From: Dyadobacter luticola
GTDB lineage: Bacteria; Bacteroidota; Bacteroidia; Cytophagales; Spirosomataceae
Reading direction: 5' to 3'
NCBI RefSeq assembly: GCF_005860805.1
Contig: NZ_VCEJ01000005.1
Location: 992,001-1,056,000 of the forward strand
DNA length: 64,000 nt
Shown: positions 45,077 to 53,846 of the stretch, one piece after another
How positions within the stretch are numbered: the stretch's first letter is position 1
How the letters are laid out: the number at the start of each line of letters is the position of its first letter
Translations under genes and position numbers: made by a program
Notes under the pieces: generated by a model
What the model saw: the letters and a program-made list of their open reading frames with translations, nothing else
Database searches by the model: none
What the model was told of the DNA's origin: nothing

Positions 45077-45222
45077 GTGGAAAGGGTGTTTGGTTAAAAA
45101 AGGCAATTTATATAAATCTCCCGGGAAGTGCCTGAATATCTTACGGGCGGCCCGCGTAGGGATCGCAATGTATGAAACTGGGCGATCGTGTTGGAAACAA
45201 GCCCCACGTATTACAGTGAGGT

Positions 45223-45627
45223 TCAGGAAACACTCTTCAAAATCCAATCATGAATAATCTTGATTAAGGCATCCTTACTAGTCTCAATCGATTCGAGCGT
45301 GTTAAAGGTTGCGATAGCCCGATCATTTTCCTTCCAAAGCAGAAGGTGATTTTCATCTTCGATTAACCTGGCATTTGGTTGTTCTTTGACCTTTGCCCCC
45401 CGGTGAAAGATGAGTTGAATTTTTGTCGGAGGCAAGATTTTCATCGTGATCCTGTCCCCGCCGCCAATCGAATAGTTGGGTCCATTCCATTTGATGTTTT
45501 CGTTAAGCCGGGTGTCCGCTGATAATATGATCGAGCGCAGCGCATCAATTTCGCTCCTGAGCGGATGAGCAAGTTCATCCAGAAACTGGGTTACCTCTGT
45601 ATTAATGGCCAGGTTTTTCTTGTTCAT
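45223..45627 (-). CDS. DUF1801-family protein
   Basis: This small soluble protein (134 residues) has the YdhG/DUF1801-like fold: FLDELAHPLRSEIDALRSII, ENIKWNGPNYSI, and LIFHRGAKVKE. The family is sometimes linked to iron or frataxin-like functions, but this is not proven. It is monocistronic. Confidence 0.85.
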   Translation of the reverse strand: MNKKNLAINTEVTQFLDELAHPLRSEIDALRSIILSADTRLNENIKWNGPNYSIGGGDRITMKILPPTKIQLIFHRGAKVKEQPNARLIEDENHLLLWKENDRAIATFNTLESIETSKDALIKIIHDWILKSVS

Positions 45628-45788
45628 TGGTTTTTAGTATCTGTGATTCACAAAGCTAATGTCTGCTTCATTGACAAGGGTAGGGGATACAAGACAAACG
45701 TGCGGGCAGATCGGGACAGCCGTGCGGGATGTTTGAATTTCGATAGCATCCGTTTGATCGCGGTAATGCCCGGACTGGATGGCCATCC

Positions 45789-45796
45789 TACTTTTG
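45789..45796 (+). promoter_or_regulatory. -7 promoter element TACTTTTG before the SDR gene
   Basis: A TAnnTTTG box sits 19 bases before the SDR start at 45816. A clear -33 box is not present. Confidence 0.4.
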
Positions 45797-45815
45797 CCAT
45801 ATCAAAATACCGGAT

Positions 45816-46656
45816 ATGGAAAACAGAAAAACATGGTTTGTCACAGGCGCTTCAAAGGGCCTGGGATTGACATTAGTGAAGCAGTTATTGCAGGCAGGCC
45901 ACCGGGTAGCGGCTACTTCCCGCAACACGGCCAGCCTTGCTGAGGCAGTCGGCTTTCAGGGAGATGCATTTTTACGATTACGAGTGGAACTGGATAGCGA
46001 CGAAAGCGTCGCGACAGCCATTGGGCAGACGGATCAACATTTCGGCCGGATCGACGTGGTGGTCAACAATGCCGGTTATGGCATCGGCGGGAGCATGGAA
46101 GAGCTGACGGACAAGGAAGTCCGCGATAGTTTTGACATTAATGTATTTGGTACGATCCATGTCATCCGTCACGTTTTGCCTGTGATGCGCAGGCAGGGAT
46201 CAGGTCATATTATCAACATTTCTTCGACTGCTGGTATTGCCCCGAGCGCAAGGCTGGTCCATTTACGGCGCTGCTAAGCACGCTGTGATCGGCCTGACCG
46301 AAGTGCTGGCTGACGATGTCCGTCACCTGGGTATCAAATTGACGCTGGTGGCTCCCGGCGCTTTTCGCACCAACTTCAACAATCCGGATTCGCTGGTATT
46401 GTCGCAACGCAAAATAGATGCTTATTCGGAAGTACAGTCTCTGCAGGAAAAGTTTGCGGCCAAAAGTGGCACGCAGATGGGCGATCCGGCAAAAGCTGCA
46501 AAGGGCATGATTAAAGTGACCGAAATGGCACAGCCACCTTTGTATTTACTTTTGGGTAGCGACGCTTATGCCCGCGCATTCGCCAAGTTGGACCTGCTGT
46601 CTTCCTCTTACAAGGAATGGGAAGCGCTTACGAAATCGACGGATTATGATGCTTGA
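45816..46656 (+). pseudogene. short-chain dehydrogenase/reductase with one frameshift
   Basis: The classical SDR pattern is complete but in two frames. Frame 1 (45816 to about 46250) has the cofactor motif TGASKGLG, VVNNAGYGIGG and the catalytic Ser in HIINISSTAG. Frame 2 (about 46248-46656) has the active site WSIYGAAKHA (YxxxK), VAPGAFRT and a normal C-terminus. The shift is equivalent to one extra base near 46245-46255. With that base removed, the product would be about 279 residues of the oxidoreductase type acting on NAD(P)H. It could be a recent mutation or a sequencing error. It converges on the aldo/keto reductase with 13 overlapping bases. Confidence 0.85.
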
Positions 46657-47618
46657 TACTGTCTCTGCACGGTCGAAAGTAGTTCATGAGGATACCCCAT
46701 CGGGACGGCGCTGACATTATCGAGCCGGGTCACTTGTTCGGTATCCAGCTTAATATCTGAAACTTTCAGACTTGTTTCAAGATGCGATAGGGTACTTGCC
46801 CCGATGATTGGGAAAACACCTTTGGTCATTATCCAGGCCGTTGCTACCTGACCGGGCGTTACATCAAGTTCTTCGGCTATCAGTTCCAGTTCATCGATGA
46901 TTGATTTTGTTTGCGGGTCTTCCTGATAGTTACTATCAGATTTTGTCAGCCGGCCAGACGAGCCATGCCTGTATTTTGCAGTAAGTAATCCTCCGGCTAG
47001 GGGAGAATAGCACATCATGCCCAGTCCGAAATGCGTTGCCATGGGTTTCAGTTCACGCTCCGCAGCCCTTTGGACAAGGTTATATTCAAATTGAATAGCG
47101 TGCAACGGAATGGACGTGGCAATCGAAGCTGCTTTCCAGGCCGGGAAGTTTGCGAGGCCTGTGTACAAAACTTTACCAGCATCAACAAGATCTTCCAAGC
47201 CGCGGGCGATTTCGTCTAGTGGTGTAATGCCGTCGTCGTAGTGGGGGATATAGATGTCGATATAATCCGTTTTCAGCCTTTTCAAACTTCCCTCGACGGC
47301 CTGCCGCATGGCTTTGCGATGGTTCCCCAAATTAACGACCGAAGGATTGGGCTCCCCGCCCGCCGTGTACTTGGTGCAAAAAATAAAATTGTGGCGATTG
47401 CTCGTGGTAAACTGGCCGACGATTTCCTCCGCTTCGCCAAATTGATAGCGGTCCGACAAATCAATGAAGTTGCCACCTGCATCGGCATAAGCCGACAAAA
47501 TTTGTATGGCTTCTTCCGCAGAAGTCCCATTTCCGCGGCGCTGGCCCAGTTGTGAGCCGCCCATGATCAACTCGCTGGCGGGCAATCCTGTTTGTGTTCC
47601 GAATAATTTCTGTTTCAT
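46644..47618 (-). CDS. aldo/keto reductase
   Basis: This 324-residue NADPH-dependent oxidoreductase has a TIM barrel. The catalytic tetrad is visible: Asp and Tyr in NFIDLSDRYQFGEAEE, Lys in FCTKY, and His in DIYIPHYDDG. The cofactor-binding C-terminal part has PIIGASTLSHLETS. The ATG at 47618 (MKQKLFG) is preferred over the longer frame. It is divergent from an HxlR-type regulator, with 80 bases between starts, so it is the likely target of that regulator. The substrate is probably a reactive aldehyde or ketone. Confidence 0.92.
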   Translation of the reverse strand: MKQKLFGTQTGLPASELIMGGSQLGQRRGNGTSAEEAIQILSAYADAGGNFIDLSDRYQFGEAEEIVGQFTTSNRHNFIFCTKYTAGGEPNPSVVNLGNHRKAMRQAVEGSLKRLKTDYIDIYIPHYDDGITPLDEIARGLEDLVDAGKVLYTGLANFPAWKAASIATSIPLHAIQFEYNLVQRAAERELKPMATHFGLGMMCYSPLAGGLLTAKYRHGSSGRLTKSDSNYQEDPQTKSIIDELELIAEELDVTPGQVATAWIMTKGVFPIIGASTLSHLETSLKVSDIKLDTEQVTRLDNVSAVPMGYPHELLSTVQRQYQAS

Positions 47619-47686
47619 CAATACAAAGGACAACCCTGGCCAATTCTGAGTCAAGTATGGCTAAATTCAGCCGTACCAAAAAATTT

Positions 47687-47694
47687 TATCTTTG
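47687..47694 (+). promoter_or_regulatory. -7 promoter element TATCTTTG before the HxlR gene
   Basis: This is a perfect TAnnTTTG box only 4 bases before the ATG at 47699, which predicts a leaderless or nearly leaderless transcript. No good -33 box is seen. Confidence 0.45.
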
Positions 47695-47698
47695 CAGG

Positions 47699-48058
47699 AT
47701 GTACGAGCGAAAATTACCAGTCGAAACAGAATGCGGACTTCATCTTTTCATGGAAGTATTGAGCGGGAAATGGAAGATCAAACTCATATGGCGTATCCAT
47801 TGCGGCATAAACCGCCCGGGCGAGCTACGTCGTAAAATCCCAAAAGCATCGCGCAGATTGCTGGATACGCAGTTGACACAGTTGGTGGAGCATGGTATAT
47901 TATCTAAAACCAGCTTTGATCAAAAACTGTTGAAGGTCGAATACAAACTGACCCAGTTAGGCGAAAGCCTGATCCCTGTCATTGAATCGACAGCCAGGTG
48001 GGGTGAGGCTAATCGAAGTATTCTAGAACCACTATTTAGTCAAGTTCGCTATCCGTAA
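47699..48058 (+). CDS. HxlR-family transcriptional regulator
   Basis: This is a 119-residue winged-helix protein of the HxlR/MarR-like group. Hallmarks are the N-terminal MYERKLPVETECG with the early Cys that is often redox-active, then MEVLSGKWKIKLIWRI, RPGELRRKIPKASRRLLDTQ and a wing (FDQKLLKVEYKLTQLG). Such regulators usually respond to electrophiles or disulfide stress and control a divergent oxidoreductase, here the aldo/keto reductase. The 3' end overlaps the convergent cupin gene by 23 bases. Confidence 0.92.
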   Translation: MYERKLPVETECGLHLFMEVLSGKWKIKLIWRIHCGINRPGELRRKIPKASRRLLDTQLTQLVEHGILSKTSFDQKLLKVEYKLTQLGESLIPVIESTARWGEANRSILEPLFSQVRYP

Positions 48059-48389
48059 TGACCGTTTCTAACTGAGAATGTTCAATTGTTATATTCACAG
48101 AACGCTCTCCCTTCGGCCGGGTCCGGTGGGCGGTGTTTTTAGGAATTGTAAAAAGTTGACCAGGAAGTAATTCGATGGTTTCCGTTTCAAGATCAATCAA
48201 TAAGACACCTTCCACGGTCATAAACGTCTCGTCCGAATTGGGATGATAATGCCAGTGGTAAGGTTCTGTCATTACACTCACCCTGACAACATGGTCATTT
48301 AACTCAGCTACGGTAAAATTTGCGTATTTATCTGTTATTGACTGGGTAAGTTCGTTAATATCGATTTTCGTCAATGGAGTTGCTTGCAT
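48036..48389 (-). CDS. cupin-domain protein
   Basis: This 117-residue single-cupin protein carries motif 1 HWHYHPNSDETFMTVEG (metal ligands His, His, Glu) and motif 2 PGQLFTIPKNTAHRTRP. Proteins of this size may be sugar- or dioxygen-related enzymes or small sensors, and the substrate is unknown. It overlaps the HxlR gene by 23 bases at the 3' ends. Confidence 0.9.
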   Translation of the reverse strand: MQATPLTKIDINELTQSITDKYANFTVAELNDHVVRVSVMTEPYHWHYHPNSDETFMTVEGVLLIDLETETIELLPGQLFTIPKNTAHRTRPKGERSVNITIEHSQLETVITDSELD

Positions 48390-48459
48390 TTGGAGTTTTT
48401 TTGGAATAGGTTAAGTTTAGTAAAGAGGTACAAAATCCGCGCCTCAGAAAGCACAACGA

Positions 48460-48972
48460 ATGTCATCGACAAACAAAATCGGATTGGGCGGGAGCTGCCA
48501 CTGGTGCACCGAGGCCATATTTCAATCATTGAAAGGCGTGCTCCATGTCAGCCAGGGGTGGATCGCGGCTGATGACAATCCAACGCGGTATTCTGAGGCT
48601 GTCGTGTTTGAATTTGATGCGGCCGAAATTTCGTTGCAAACATTGATCGAAATTCATCTTCATACGCACAGCTGTACGTCCGACCATTCCATGCGATTCA
48701 AGTATCGATCAGCAATTTATACATTCGACGACAAACAGTTTTGCTGCGCAAACCAGGCGATTAAGGAGTTGCAGGCCGACTTTGATCAGAGGATTATTAC
48801 CGAGGTAATCCCGTTTGGAAAGTTTAAACTGAATAATGAAAAGTATCTGGACTATTATTCCAAAAATCCTTACAAGCCTTTCTGCAAGACGTTCATTGAT
48901 CCTAAGTTGAAGATTTTGCTGGGGAAATTCTCAAATCAAGTGGATAAGAAGAGGTTGAACTCGTCAGTCTGA
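48460..48972 (+). CDS. msrA: peptide methionine-S-sulfoxide reductase
   Basis: This enzyme repairs oxidised methionine. It has 170 residues. The catalytic motif GGSCHWCTEAIF matches the GCFWxxE pattern with Ser before Cys and His for Phe, and SQGWIA follows. The usual HDPT motif is replaced by LHTHSCTSDH, while MRFKYRSAIY is in the right position. A second Cys pair (QFCCANQA) and a later Cys may resolve the sulfenic acid. These differences suggest a divergent MsrA subgroup. Confidence 0.85.
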   Translation: MSSTNKIGLGGSCHWCTEAIFQSLKGVLHVSQGWIAADDNPTRYSEAVVFEFDAAEISLQTLIEIHLHTHSCTSDHSMRFKYRSAIYTFDDKQFCCANQAIKELQADFDQRIITEVIPFGKFKLNNEKYLDYYSKNPYKPFCKTFIDPKLKILLGKFSNQVDKKRLNSSV

Positions 48973-49185
48973 GTTATGGGCCAAGGTTCTGCCTTCCGCC
49001 ACTTTGGATTGCCAAAACTGCCCGATCTCCGATTTATAAGGCTCACAAATCAAGACGCCCTGCTCGCCTTTACCCACGCAGTACAACTCCGGATGTTTTT
49101 TGTAGTCAATGTCCGACTTCCAGGGATAGGCGCCGTCGTCAAAATTTAAATAAGATGGCGTTTCCTTTGATTGACGCTGACCCAT
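48964..49185 (-). CDS. short DUF4385-like protein, possibly truncated (73 aa)
   Basis: The core DIDYKKHPELYCVGKGEQGV and LICEPYKSEI is the signature of DUF4385. Proteins of that family are usually about twice as long. Here the frame stops after HNSD, within 9 bases of overlap with the convergent msrA. Either a short natural form or a C-terminal truncation is possible. Its function is unknown. Confidence 0.65.
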   Translation of the reverse strand: MGQRQSKETPSYLNFDDGAYPWKSDIDYKKHPELYCVGKGEQGVLICEPYKSEIGQFWQSKVAEGRTLAHNSD

Positions 49186-49191
49186 TTGTTG

Positions 49192-49569
49192 CTACTTTGG
49201 ATTATTACCTCGGCTGCGCTTGATCTCATTTTTTCGCATCGGCATAGCGTCAATCAGGCCAAACAACTTTTCAGCACTAACCACCTCGCTGGATCTCAAC
49301 TTTTCACTACCATCGCGGCCAACTAATATAAAAGTGAAAGAAGCGGTGCTATCAATGTCCCACTTTTTCCAAGCAGACAAATTCTTCCCGGAAAAAGGAA
49401 AACGTTGCACGTTAATATCACGCTCAATCATGTCTTTTTGATGTGCATCAAAGATCGCCATTTGCGATTTCTGCTTTGTTAAACCGCTGTTTGTATAGAA
49501 AAGCAGGACCTGTCGCGGAGACTCAGCTGCGATCAGTGTGGCAACCATTATTCCGAATATTATTTTCAT
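49192..49569 (-). CDS. DUF4174-family exported protein
   Basis: This is a protein of about 125 residues with a short hydrophobic N-terminus (MKIIFGIMVATLIAAE) and a thioredoxin-like DUF4174 domain (RQVLLFYTNSGLTKQKSQMA, DSTASFTFILVGRDGSEKLR, LFGLIDAMPMR) without a CxxC motif. The family is often exported and its function is unknown. The next gene on this strand, the DUF4385-like one, starts 6 bases after its stop. Confidence 0.78.
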   Translation of the reverse strand: MKIIFGIMVATLIAAESPRQVLLFYTNSGLTKQKSQMAIFDAHQKDMIERDINVQRFPFSGKNLSAWKKWDIDSTASFTFILVGRDGSEKLRSSEVVSAEKLFGLIDAMPMRKNEIKRSRGNNPK

Positions 49570-49655
49570 ACACACTTCATTTCAAATACTTTGCCAGAAG
49601 GAAGTATCTTAGTAAATGCTATCCGCGAGATAATAGTGGTAAAATTGAAACCGAA

Positions 49656-50153
49656 ATGATAGATTTCCGAGCAGCTACAATTAAAGATCTGGCACTTCTG
49701 CAGTATTGGGATGAACAGCCCCACACAGTTGCGTCAGACCCGAACGATGATTGGGGATGGGAAACAGAATTGTTGCGGTCGCCCGAATGGCGCGAGCAAC
49801 TCATTGCCGAACTGGATGGTCGCCCGATTGGCTTTGTTCAAATCATTGATCCCCTGCTGGAAGACAGCCACTACTGGGGCGAAGTGCCAGCGAACCTCCG
49901 TGCGATCGATATTTGGATCGGTGAAGCAGATGACCTTGGTAAAGGCTATGGCACCGCGATGATGCGGTTGGCGATCGACCGTTGTTTTTCATCGCCAGAA
50001 GTGACCGCAATCATTATTGATCCGCTTGCCTCAAATGTCAGAGCGAGGAAATTTTATGAAAGGTTTGGCTTTACTTTTGTCGAAAATCGAACGTTTGATG
50101 AAGATTTCTGCGCGGTTTACAAACTCGACCGAAGTGTCTGGAAAGAATGTTAG
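49656..50153 (+). CDS. GNAT acetyltransferase resembling AAC(6')-type enzymes
   Basis: This is a 165-residue acetyltransferase. The acetyl-CoA motif A is IDIWIGEADDLGKGYGTAMM, and motif B is PLASNVRARKFYERFGF. The order DPxxSNxRA, YExxGF and the acidic N-terminal region (DDWGWETELL) are like aminoglycoside 6'-N-acetyltransferases, so an aminoglycoside or a related amino-sugar may be the substrate. Resistance cannot be concluded from the sequence. The frame is open back to 49443, but the ATG at 49656 (MIDFRAATIKD) fits the family start. Confidence 0.85.
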   Translation: MIDFRAATIKDLALLQYWDEQPHTVASDPNDDWGWETELLRSPEWREQLIAELDGRPIGFVQIIDPLLEDSHYWGEVPANLRAIDIWIGEADDLGKGYGTAMMRLAIDRCFSSPEVTAIIIDPLASNVRARKFYERFGFTFVENRTFDEDFCAVYKLDRSVWKEC

Positions 50154-50201
50154 CCGCGAATTCAAACTTTTATTAGCGGCGTAACCCACGATAGTAACTT
50201 C

Positions 50202-50603
50202 TCAATTCTCATCCGGTAACGGACATCCAATTTCCCAAATGTGACCAAACGGATCTTTAAGCTTTCCGATCTTCCAGTCTTCTTCCACGGTGACCGGACA
50301 TATTTGGGTAGCTCCGGCCTGCAGGGCCTGGTCAAATATTCTGTCAGGTTCAGAAGTAGTCAAAACCATGCGGACCGGGGAGCCTCCAATTGATGTGGGA
50401 CTAAGATTATTGAATTCCGGTTCTTCATCCCCAATCCAAAAGTCTGCATTGCCAATTCCGATTCGCGCATTTGTTCTGCCATTATTGGTGTAATTTTCTA
50501 ATACTACTCCGCCAAATGCCACTTCATAAAATGTCGCCGCGCTCAAAGCATTGGACACAACCAGGAACGGCGTAATATTCAGTTTTACTTCTGCGCCCAT
50601 CAT
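50202..50603 (-). CDS. VOC-superfamily (PhnB/glyoxalase-like) protein
   Basis: This 133-residue protein has the VOC fold. The N-terminal TPFLVVSNALSAATFYEVAF and the C-terminal VEEDWKIGKLKDPFGHIWEI are typical of PhnB-like proteins often annotated as glyoxalase or bleomycin-resistance-like. The substrate is unknown. The gene is monocistronic. The start could be either of two adjacent ATG codons. Confidence 0.9.
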   Translation of the reverse strand: MMGAEVKLNITPFLVVSNALSAATFYEVAFGGVVLENYTNNGRTNARIGIGNADFWIGDEEPEFNNLSPTSIGGSPVRMVLTTSEPDRIFDQALQAGATQICPVTVEEDWKIGKLKDPFGHIWEIGCPLPDEN

Positions 50604-50838
50604 GTGGTTTAAGATTTTGGTTGTTGTAATTCGAATTTGATTAGAGGCAGACAGTTCACAGCCTTAAATCAGGTAGGTCTGTCGTGCATTCTTTAAAGAA
50701 TCCATCACTGCTTTAAATACTTTCGCCTTCTTAATAATAGGGTTTAGCACAACTTCTGTGAGACGTTTGTATCTATCCGTTTCAAGAGTATCGGACGATT
50801 TCGATGCTGCAAGTATACCCTCTACGTGCTGATTGGAT

Positions 50839-51576
50839 TTACTTGGTTTTTGGGCGACAGTCCAGGTTATGAAAAGCAAAAATTCGTAATACATTATTGC
50901 TGTTGAAACGGTTGCCTGCGGGTAACTGTTGAAACTGGTTCATGTAGCCAACCTGAATATTGAGACCCGTGGTAAATTGGTAGCCGAGCCCGAAGAACAA
51001 CCGGTTCTGATCGAAAACATTGTAAGTAATTTCTTTGCCGGCATTGATATGAACTTCATCATTGAAGGCAAAGAAAAGCGTGTTAGGCTCAATAAAGTCG
51101 CGATTTAACGGCACCATCAGATTTAGAAGGTAGCGGAAACGGAAATTAAAGTTATATCCCTCTTGAAGCCGGTCGTTGGCAATTTTTCGGTTAAACCGTT
51201 CTTCAACTCTTATCCATTGTTGCGTTTGCAATCGTTTTTGTCTGCTTGTCCAAAGAACCTGTTGCCATAATCGGTTTTCAGGACGTACGGTTTGAAGACC
51301 TGCTGCGGGGAAACTTCTTGCGTACGCATAACCTACCGTAAAACGAAGGTGATCATTGGCATAATAGGTAATACCTGGACGGATAATTTGAGTCGCCCAC
51401 CTGTCAAGAAAGTCGGTGCGCCTTGCGTGCAGGTCGAGCCATACGCCCAATTTGTCGGTCAGCCTGGTCTGATTGAAATACCCAAACCAGACGCCACTAT
51501 GTTTGTTAACCTGCTTTTGAGCAGCCGCGGGGATCGAAAAAAGTAGAATGAGTTCTAGTAAATATTTTCTAATCAT
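50839..51576 (-). CDS. DUF2490-family outer-membrane protein
   Basis: This is a 245-residue exported beta-barrel protein with a signal peptide ending IPAAAQ and repeated amphipathic strands (GVWLDLHARRTDFLDRWATQ, LRFTVGYAYARSF, NNVLRIFAFHNLD). DUF2490 proteins are small outer-membrane proteins of unknown role. It starts 12 bases after chrA on the same strand, so it belongs to the chromate transporter unit. Confidence 0.88.
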   Translation of the reverse strand: MIRKYLLELILLFSIPAAAQKQVNKHSGVWFGYFNQTRLTDKLGVWLDLHARRTDFLDRWATQIIRPGITYYANDHLRFTVGYAYARSFPAAGLQTVRPENRLWQQVLWTSRQKRLQTQQWIRVEERFNRKIANDRLQEGYNFNFRFRYLLNLMVPLNRDFIEPNTLFFAFNDEVHINAGKEITYNVFDQNRLFFGLGYQFTTGLNIQVGYMNQFQQLPAGNRFNSNNVLRIFAFHNLDCRPKTK

Positions 51577-51588
51577 TGAGATAAACTT

Positions 51589-52806
51589 TTATAAATAGGT
51601 TTTCAGGCAATAGCCCACTATGGCCGCTGCCAGGATGATGTGAGGCTCTTGCAGCTTCTTGATATAAATTAAACCAAGAATCGATGCCAAAGCAATAAGA
51701 GCGGATGTGATGTCAACAATCGAGCGCGTAGCAATAACAACGACCGATCCTACCAATGCGCCCACCACGGCTGCGGTAATGCCATCAACAAAAGCCTTAA
51801 TGCTTTCATTTTTTGATATTTTCTTGAAATATGGAGCGGGCAATACAGTAAATACAAAGCAAGGCAGGAACACTCCCAGCGCCGCCACAATCGCACCTGC
51901 GAAACCGGAAACAAGAAAGCCAATGAATCCGACAGTGATGACCACGGGGCCGGGCGTGATCATTGCTACTGCGACTGAATCCAAAAACTGCTGCTCGTTA
52001 AGCCAGCCCATTTCACCGACGACTCCGGCTTGTAAAAAGGGAATAATGGCCAGGCCGCTGCCAAAAACAAATGCACCAGCCTCGGTAAAGAATACCGCGA
52101 GCTTCCAAAGCTTGTCACCATCAAACTCCCAGAAACCTGTTGTGATCAATAACACAATAGATAAAGAGGTAGACGGCTTTTTAATCCATTTTGGCGGCGC
52201 TTTAATGATCATGTAAACCAGCCCAAGAATAATAAAAAGCCAAACTTCTTCCCGCTGGGTTATTGCAGTGATCACTGCCATTACAATAAAAAATAGCCAC
52301 AGCAGCCACCGACTTTTGATCGCCGCGAATTCCAATTTGCTCACCGATTTGATAGTGAGCTTGTAGCAGCTTAGGGTAATGATACCAATTACCGCTGAGC
52401 CGACGCCATAAAATACAGACTGCATCCAGGCCAGTCCACCGTACAGCTTATACGCCATTCCCAGCAGTACCACCATCACAAAAGATGGAAGCACGAAAGC
52501 AAGGCCGGTAAGGGTCGCTCCCAAAATCCCGTAATGGACGTATCCAAGATAAATGCCTAGCTGCGCAGCCAGGGGGCCGGGGGCCAGCTGCGCCAGCGCC
52601 AAACCCTCGCGGTACTCGTCCTCGGAAATCCACTTACGATCTTCCACCAGATCCCGGTGCATGTAGCCGATCAATGCTACCGGTCCACCAAAACCCAGTG
52701 TGCCAAGACGGAGAAAATACTTAGTTAAATCAGTTAAGCTATACTGTGCCGCATCCATTTTATCGTCAGTGGTTGGAATGTGATCTATCGGGGTTTTTTC
52801 CGAGGA
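51589..52806 (-). CDS. chrA: chromate efflux transporter ChrA
   Basis: This inner-membrane protein exports chromate using the proton gradient. It is the long-chain type with two homologous halves. The signatures are LGTLGFGGPVALIGYM in the first half and TEAGAFVFGSGLAIIPFLQA in the second, with APGPLAAQ and TPGPVVIT in equivalent positions. About ten helices are visible. The start is uncertain: ATG at 52806 (MSSEKTPIDH) overlaps the DUF1259 gene by 41 bases, while ATG at 52758 (MDAAQYSLTDL) is 7 bases after its stop. The unit continues into DUF2490. Confidence 0.92.
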   Translation of the reverse strand, partial: SSEKTPIDHIPTTDDKMDAAQYSLTDLTKYFLRLGTLGFGGPVALIGYMHRDLVEDRKWISEDEYREGLALAQLAPGPLAAQLGIYLGYVHYGILGATLTGLAFVLPSFVMVVLLGMAYKLYGGLAWMQSVFYGVGSAVIGIITLSCYKLTIKSVSKLEFAAIKSRWLLWLFFIVMAVITAITQREEVWLFIILGLVYMIIKAPPKWIKKPSTSLSIVLLITTGFWEFDGDKLWKLAVFFTEAGAFVFGSGLAIIPFLQAGVVGEMGWLNEQQFLDSVAVAMITPGPVVITVGFIGFLVSGFAGAIVAALGVFLPCFVFTVLPAPYFKKISKNESIKAFVDGITAAVVGALVGSVVVIATRSIVDITSALIALASILGLIYIKKLQEPHIILAAAIVGYCLKTYL

Positions 52807-53752
52807 CATCCAAAGCAGCACGAAAGCCGTTAGCAAGCTCTTCCGCAGCACCTTTTCCATAGTAATGAAGAAATATCATTCGCGGCTCTTCGTCGAGCAT
52901 ATGATTATGCACCGCTACTACTTCGAGCTTATGCTCACGCAAAACTTTGATAACCGAATTGACTTCGTGTCCAAGCATAGCGATATCGCCAGCAATATGA
53001 GCGTTTGTCTTTGTGCCTGCGAAACTGGCCCACGAATTCAAACCAATCGCAGCTGTCATTTCAGCGCCCATCGACATAATAGTCAGATCCTGCCGGCCCA
53101 CTGTGTACTTGTAAGTTGGTCCGTTCACGACGCCGGTATTTTTAACGATTGCGTCCAGTGCGGCTATGTCAAAGATGTCTTTGGCTGTTTGGGACGCTGG
53201 GGCTGATGGAGCCGGCTGGTTAGCTGGTGCAATTTTGGCATCCTTGATAGCTAGTGCAAACTTTCTGGCAAGTTCGGCAGGAGTTCCCATGCCATGGAAA
53301 TGCATATAAAATATGCGCGGCTCCTCATAAAAAAAGTGGTTATGAATTGCCCCGACTTCCAGACCAGCCGCCTGTGCGGCCGAAATCAGCGGATTAACTT
53401 CCTCTTGGAGCAGCACAGTGTCGCTCATTAGTACCGCTGCCTTCCCGTCAACGGTTTTTTTGATCGAAACCCAGCCGCCAAATCCGAAGGAAATCGGAAC
53501 GCTTTCGGATTTGATTGCGATTTTAAGGTCGTTTCTTGGAAGGGCGATCGTATGCACCGCCTGGGCTTCATTGTAAGTGCCTTTTTTGCCGATCGCACTC
53601 TCAATAGCAGCGATCTCCTCCGCAGATAACGGAGGTGTTTTCATGGGGGCTCCATTAGCCGATGTAACGTACAAGCCGGTTAGTCCAGCTGTCGCCGCCA
53701 TCGATGTTGCTCCGAGCCATGCTCTTCTCGAGATAAGTGTTTGCTTTTCCAT
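52766..53752 (-). CDS. DUF1259-domain exported protein
   Basis: This 328-residue protein has two DUF1259 (LppY/LpqO-like) repeats. The repeats can be matched by AIHNHFFYEEPRIFYMHFHG and VAVHNHMLDEEPRMIFLHYY, each with a His-x-His and Glu-Glu-Pro set that could hold a metal ion. The N-terminus TLISRRAWLGATSMAATAG has a twin-arginine-like signal, so export in folded form is likely. The ATG at 53752 is chosen. It precedes chrA and is commonly seen with chromate transporters. Confidence 0.88.
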   Translation of the reverse strand: MEKQTLISRRAWLGATSMAATAGLTGLYVTSANGAPMKTPPLSAEEIAAIESAIGKKGTYNEAQAVHTIALPRNDLKIAIKSESVPISFGFGGWVSIKKTVDGKAAVLMSDTVLLQEEVNPLISAAQAAGLEVGAIHNHFFYEEPRIFYMHFHGMGTPAELARKFALAIKDAKIAPANQPAPSAPASQTAKDIFDIAALDAIVKNTGVVNGPTYKYTVGRQDLTIMSMGAEMTAAIGLNSWASFAGTKTNAHIAGDIAMLGHEVNSVIKVLREHKLEVVAVHNHMLDEEPRMIFLHYYGKGAAEELANGFRAALDVLGKNPDRSHSNH

Positions 53753-53846
53753 TCTATAATAATGTGGTTGACGTTGCAATACTATCAAACCCATTATTTA
53801 GAAAATAGAACAGAAATAACTCGTTTGTACGGAGATTACTTTTTGG

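Noticed and set aside
50664-50894. Minus-strand frame of 76 codons overlapping the end of the DUF2490 gene
   Set aside because: The first third is the DUF2490 coding region in another frame, and the remaining part has no recognisable protein features. Bases 50604-50838 are left as unassigned intergenic sequence.
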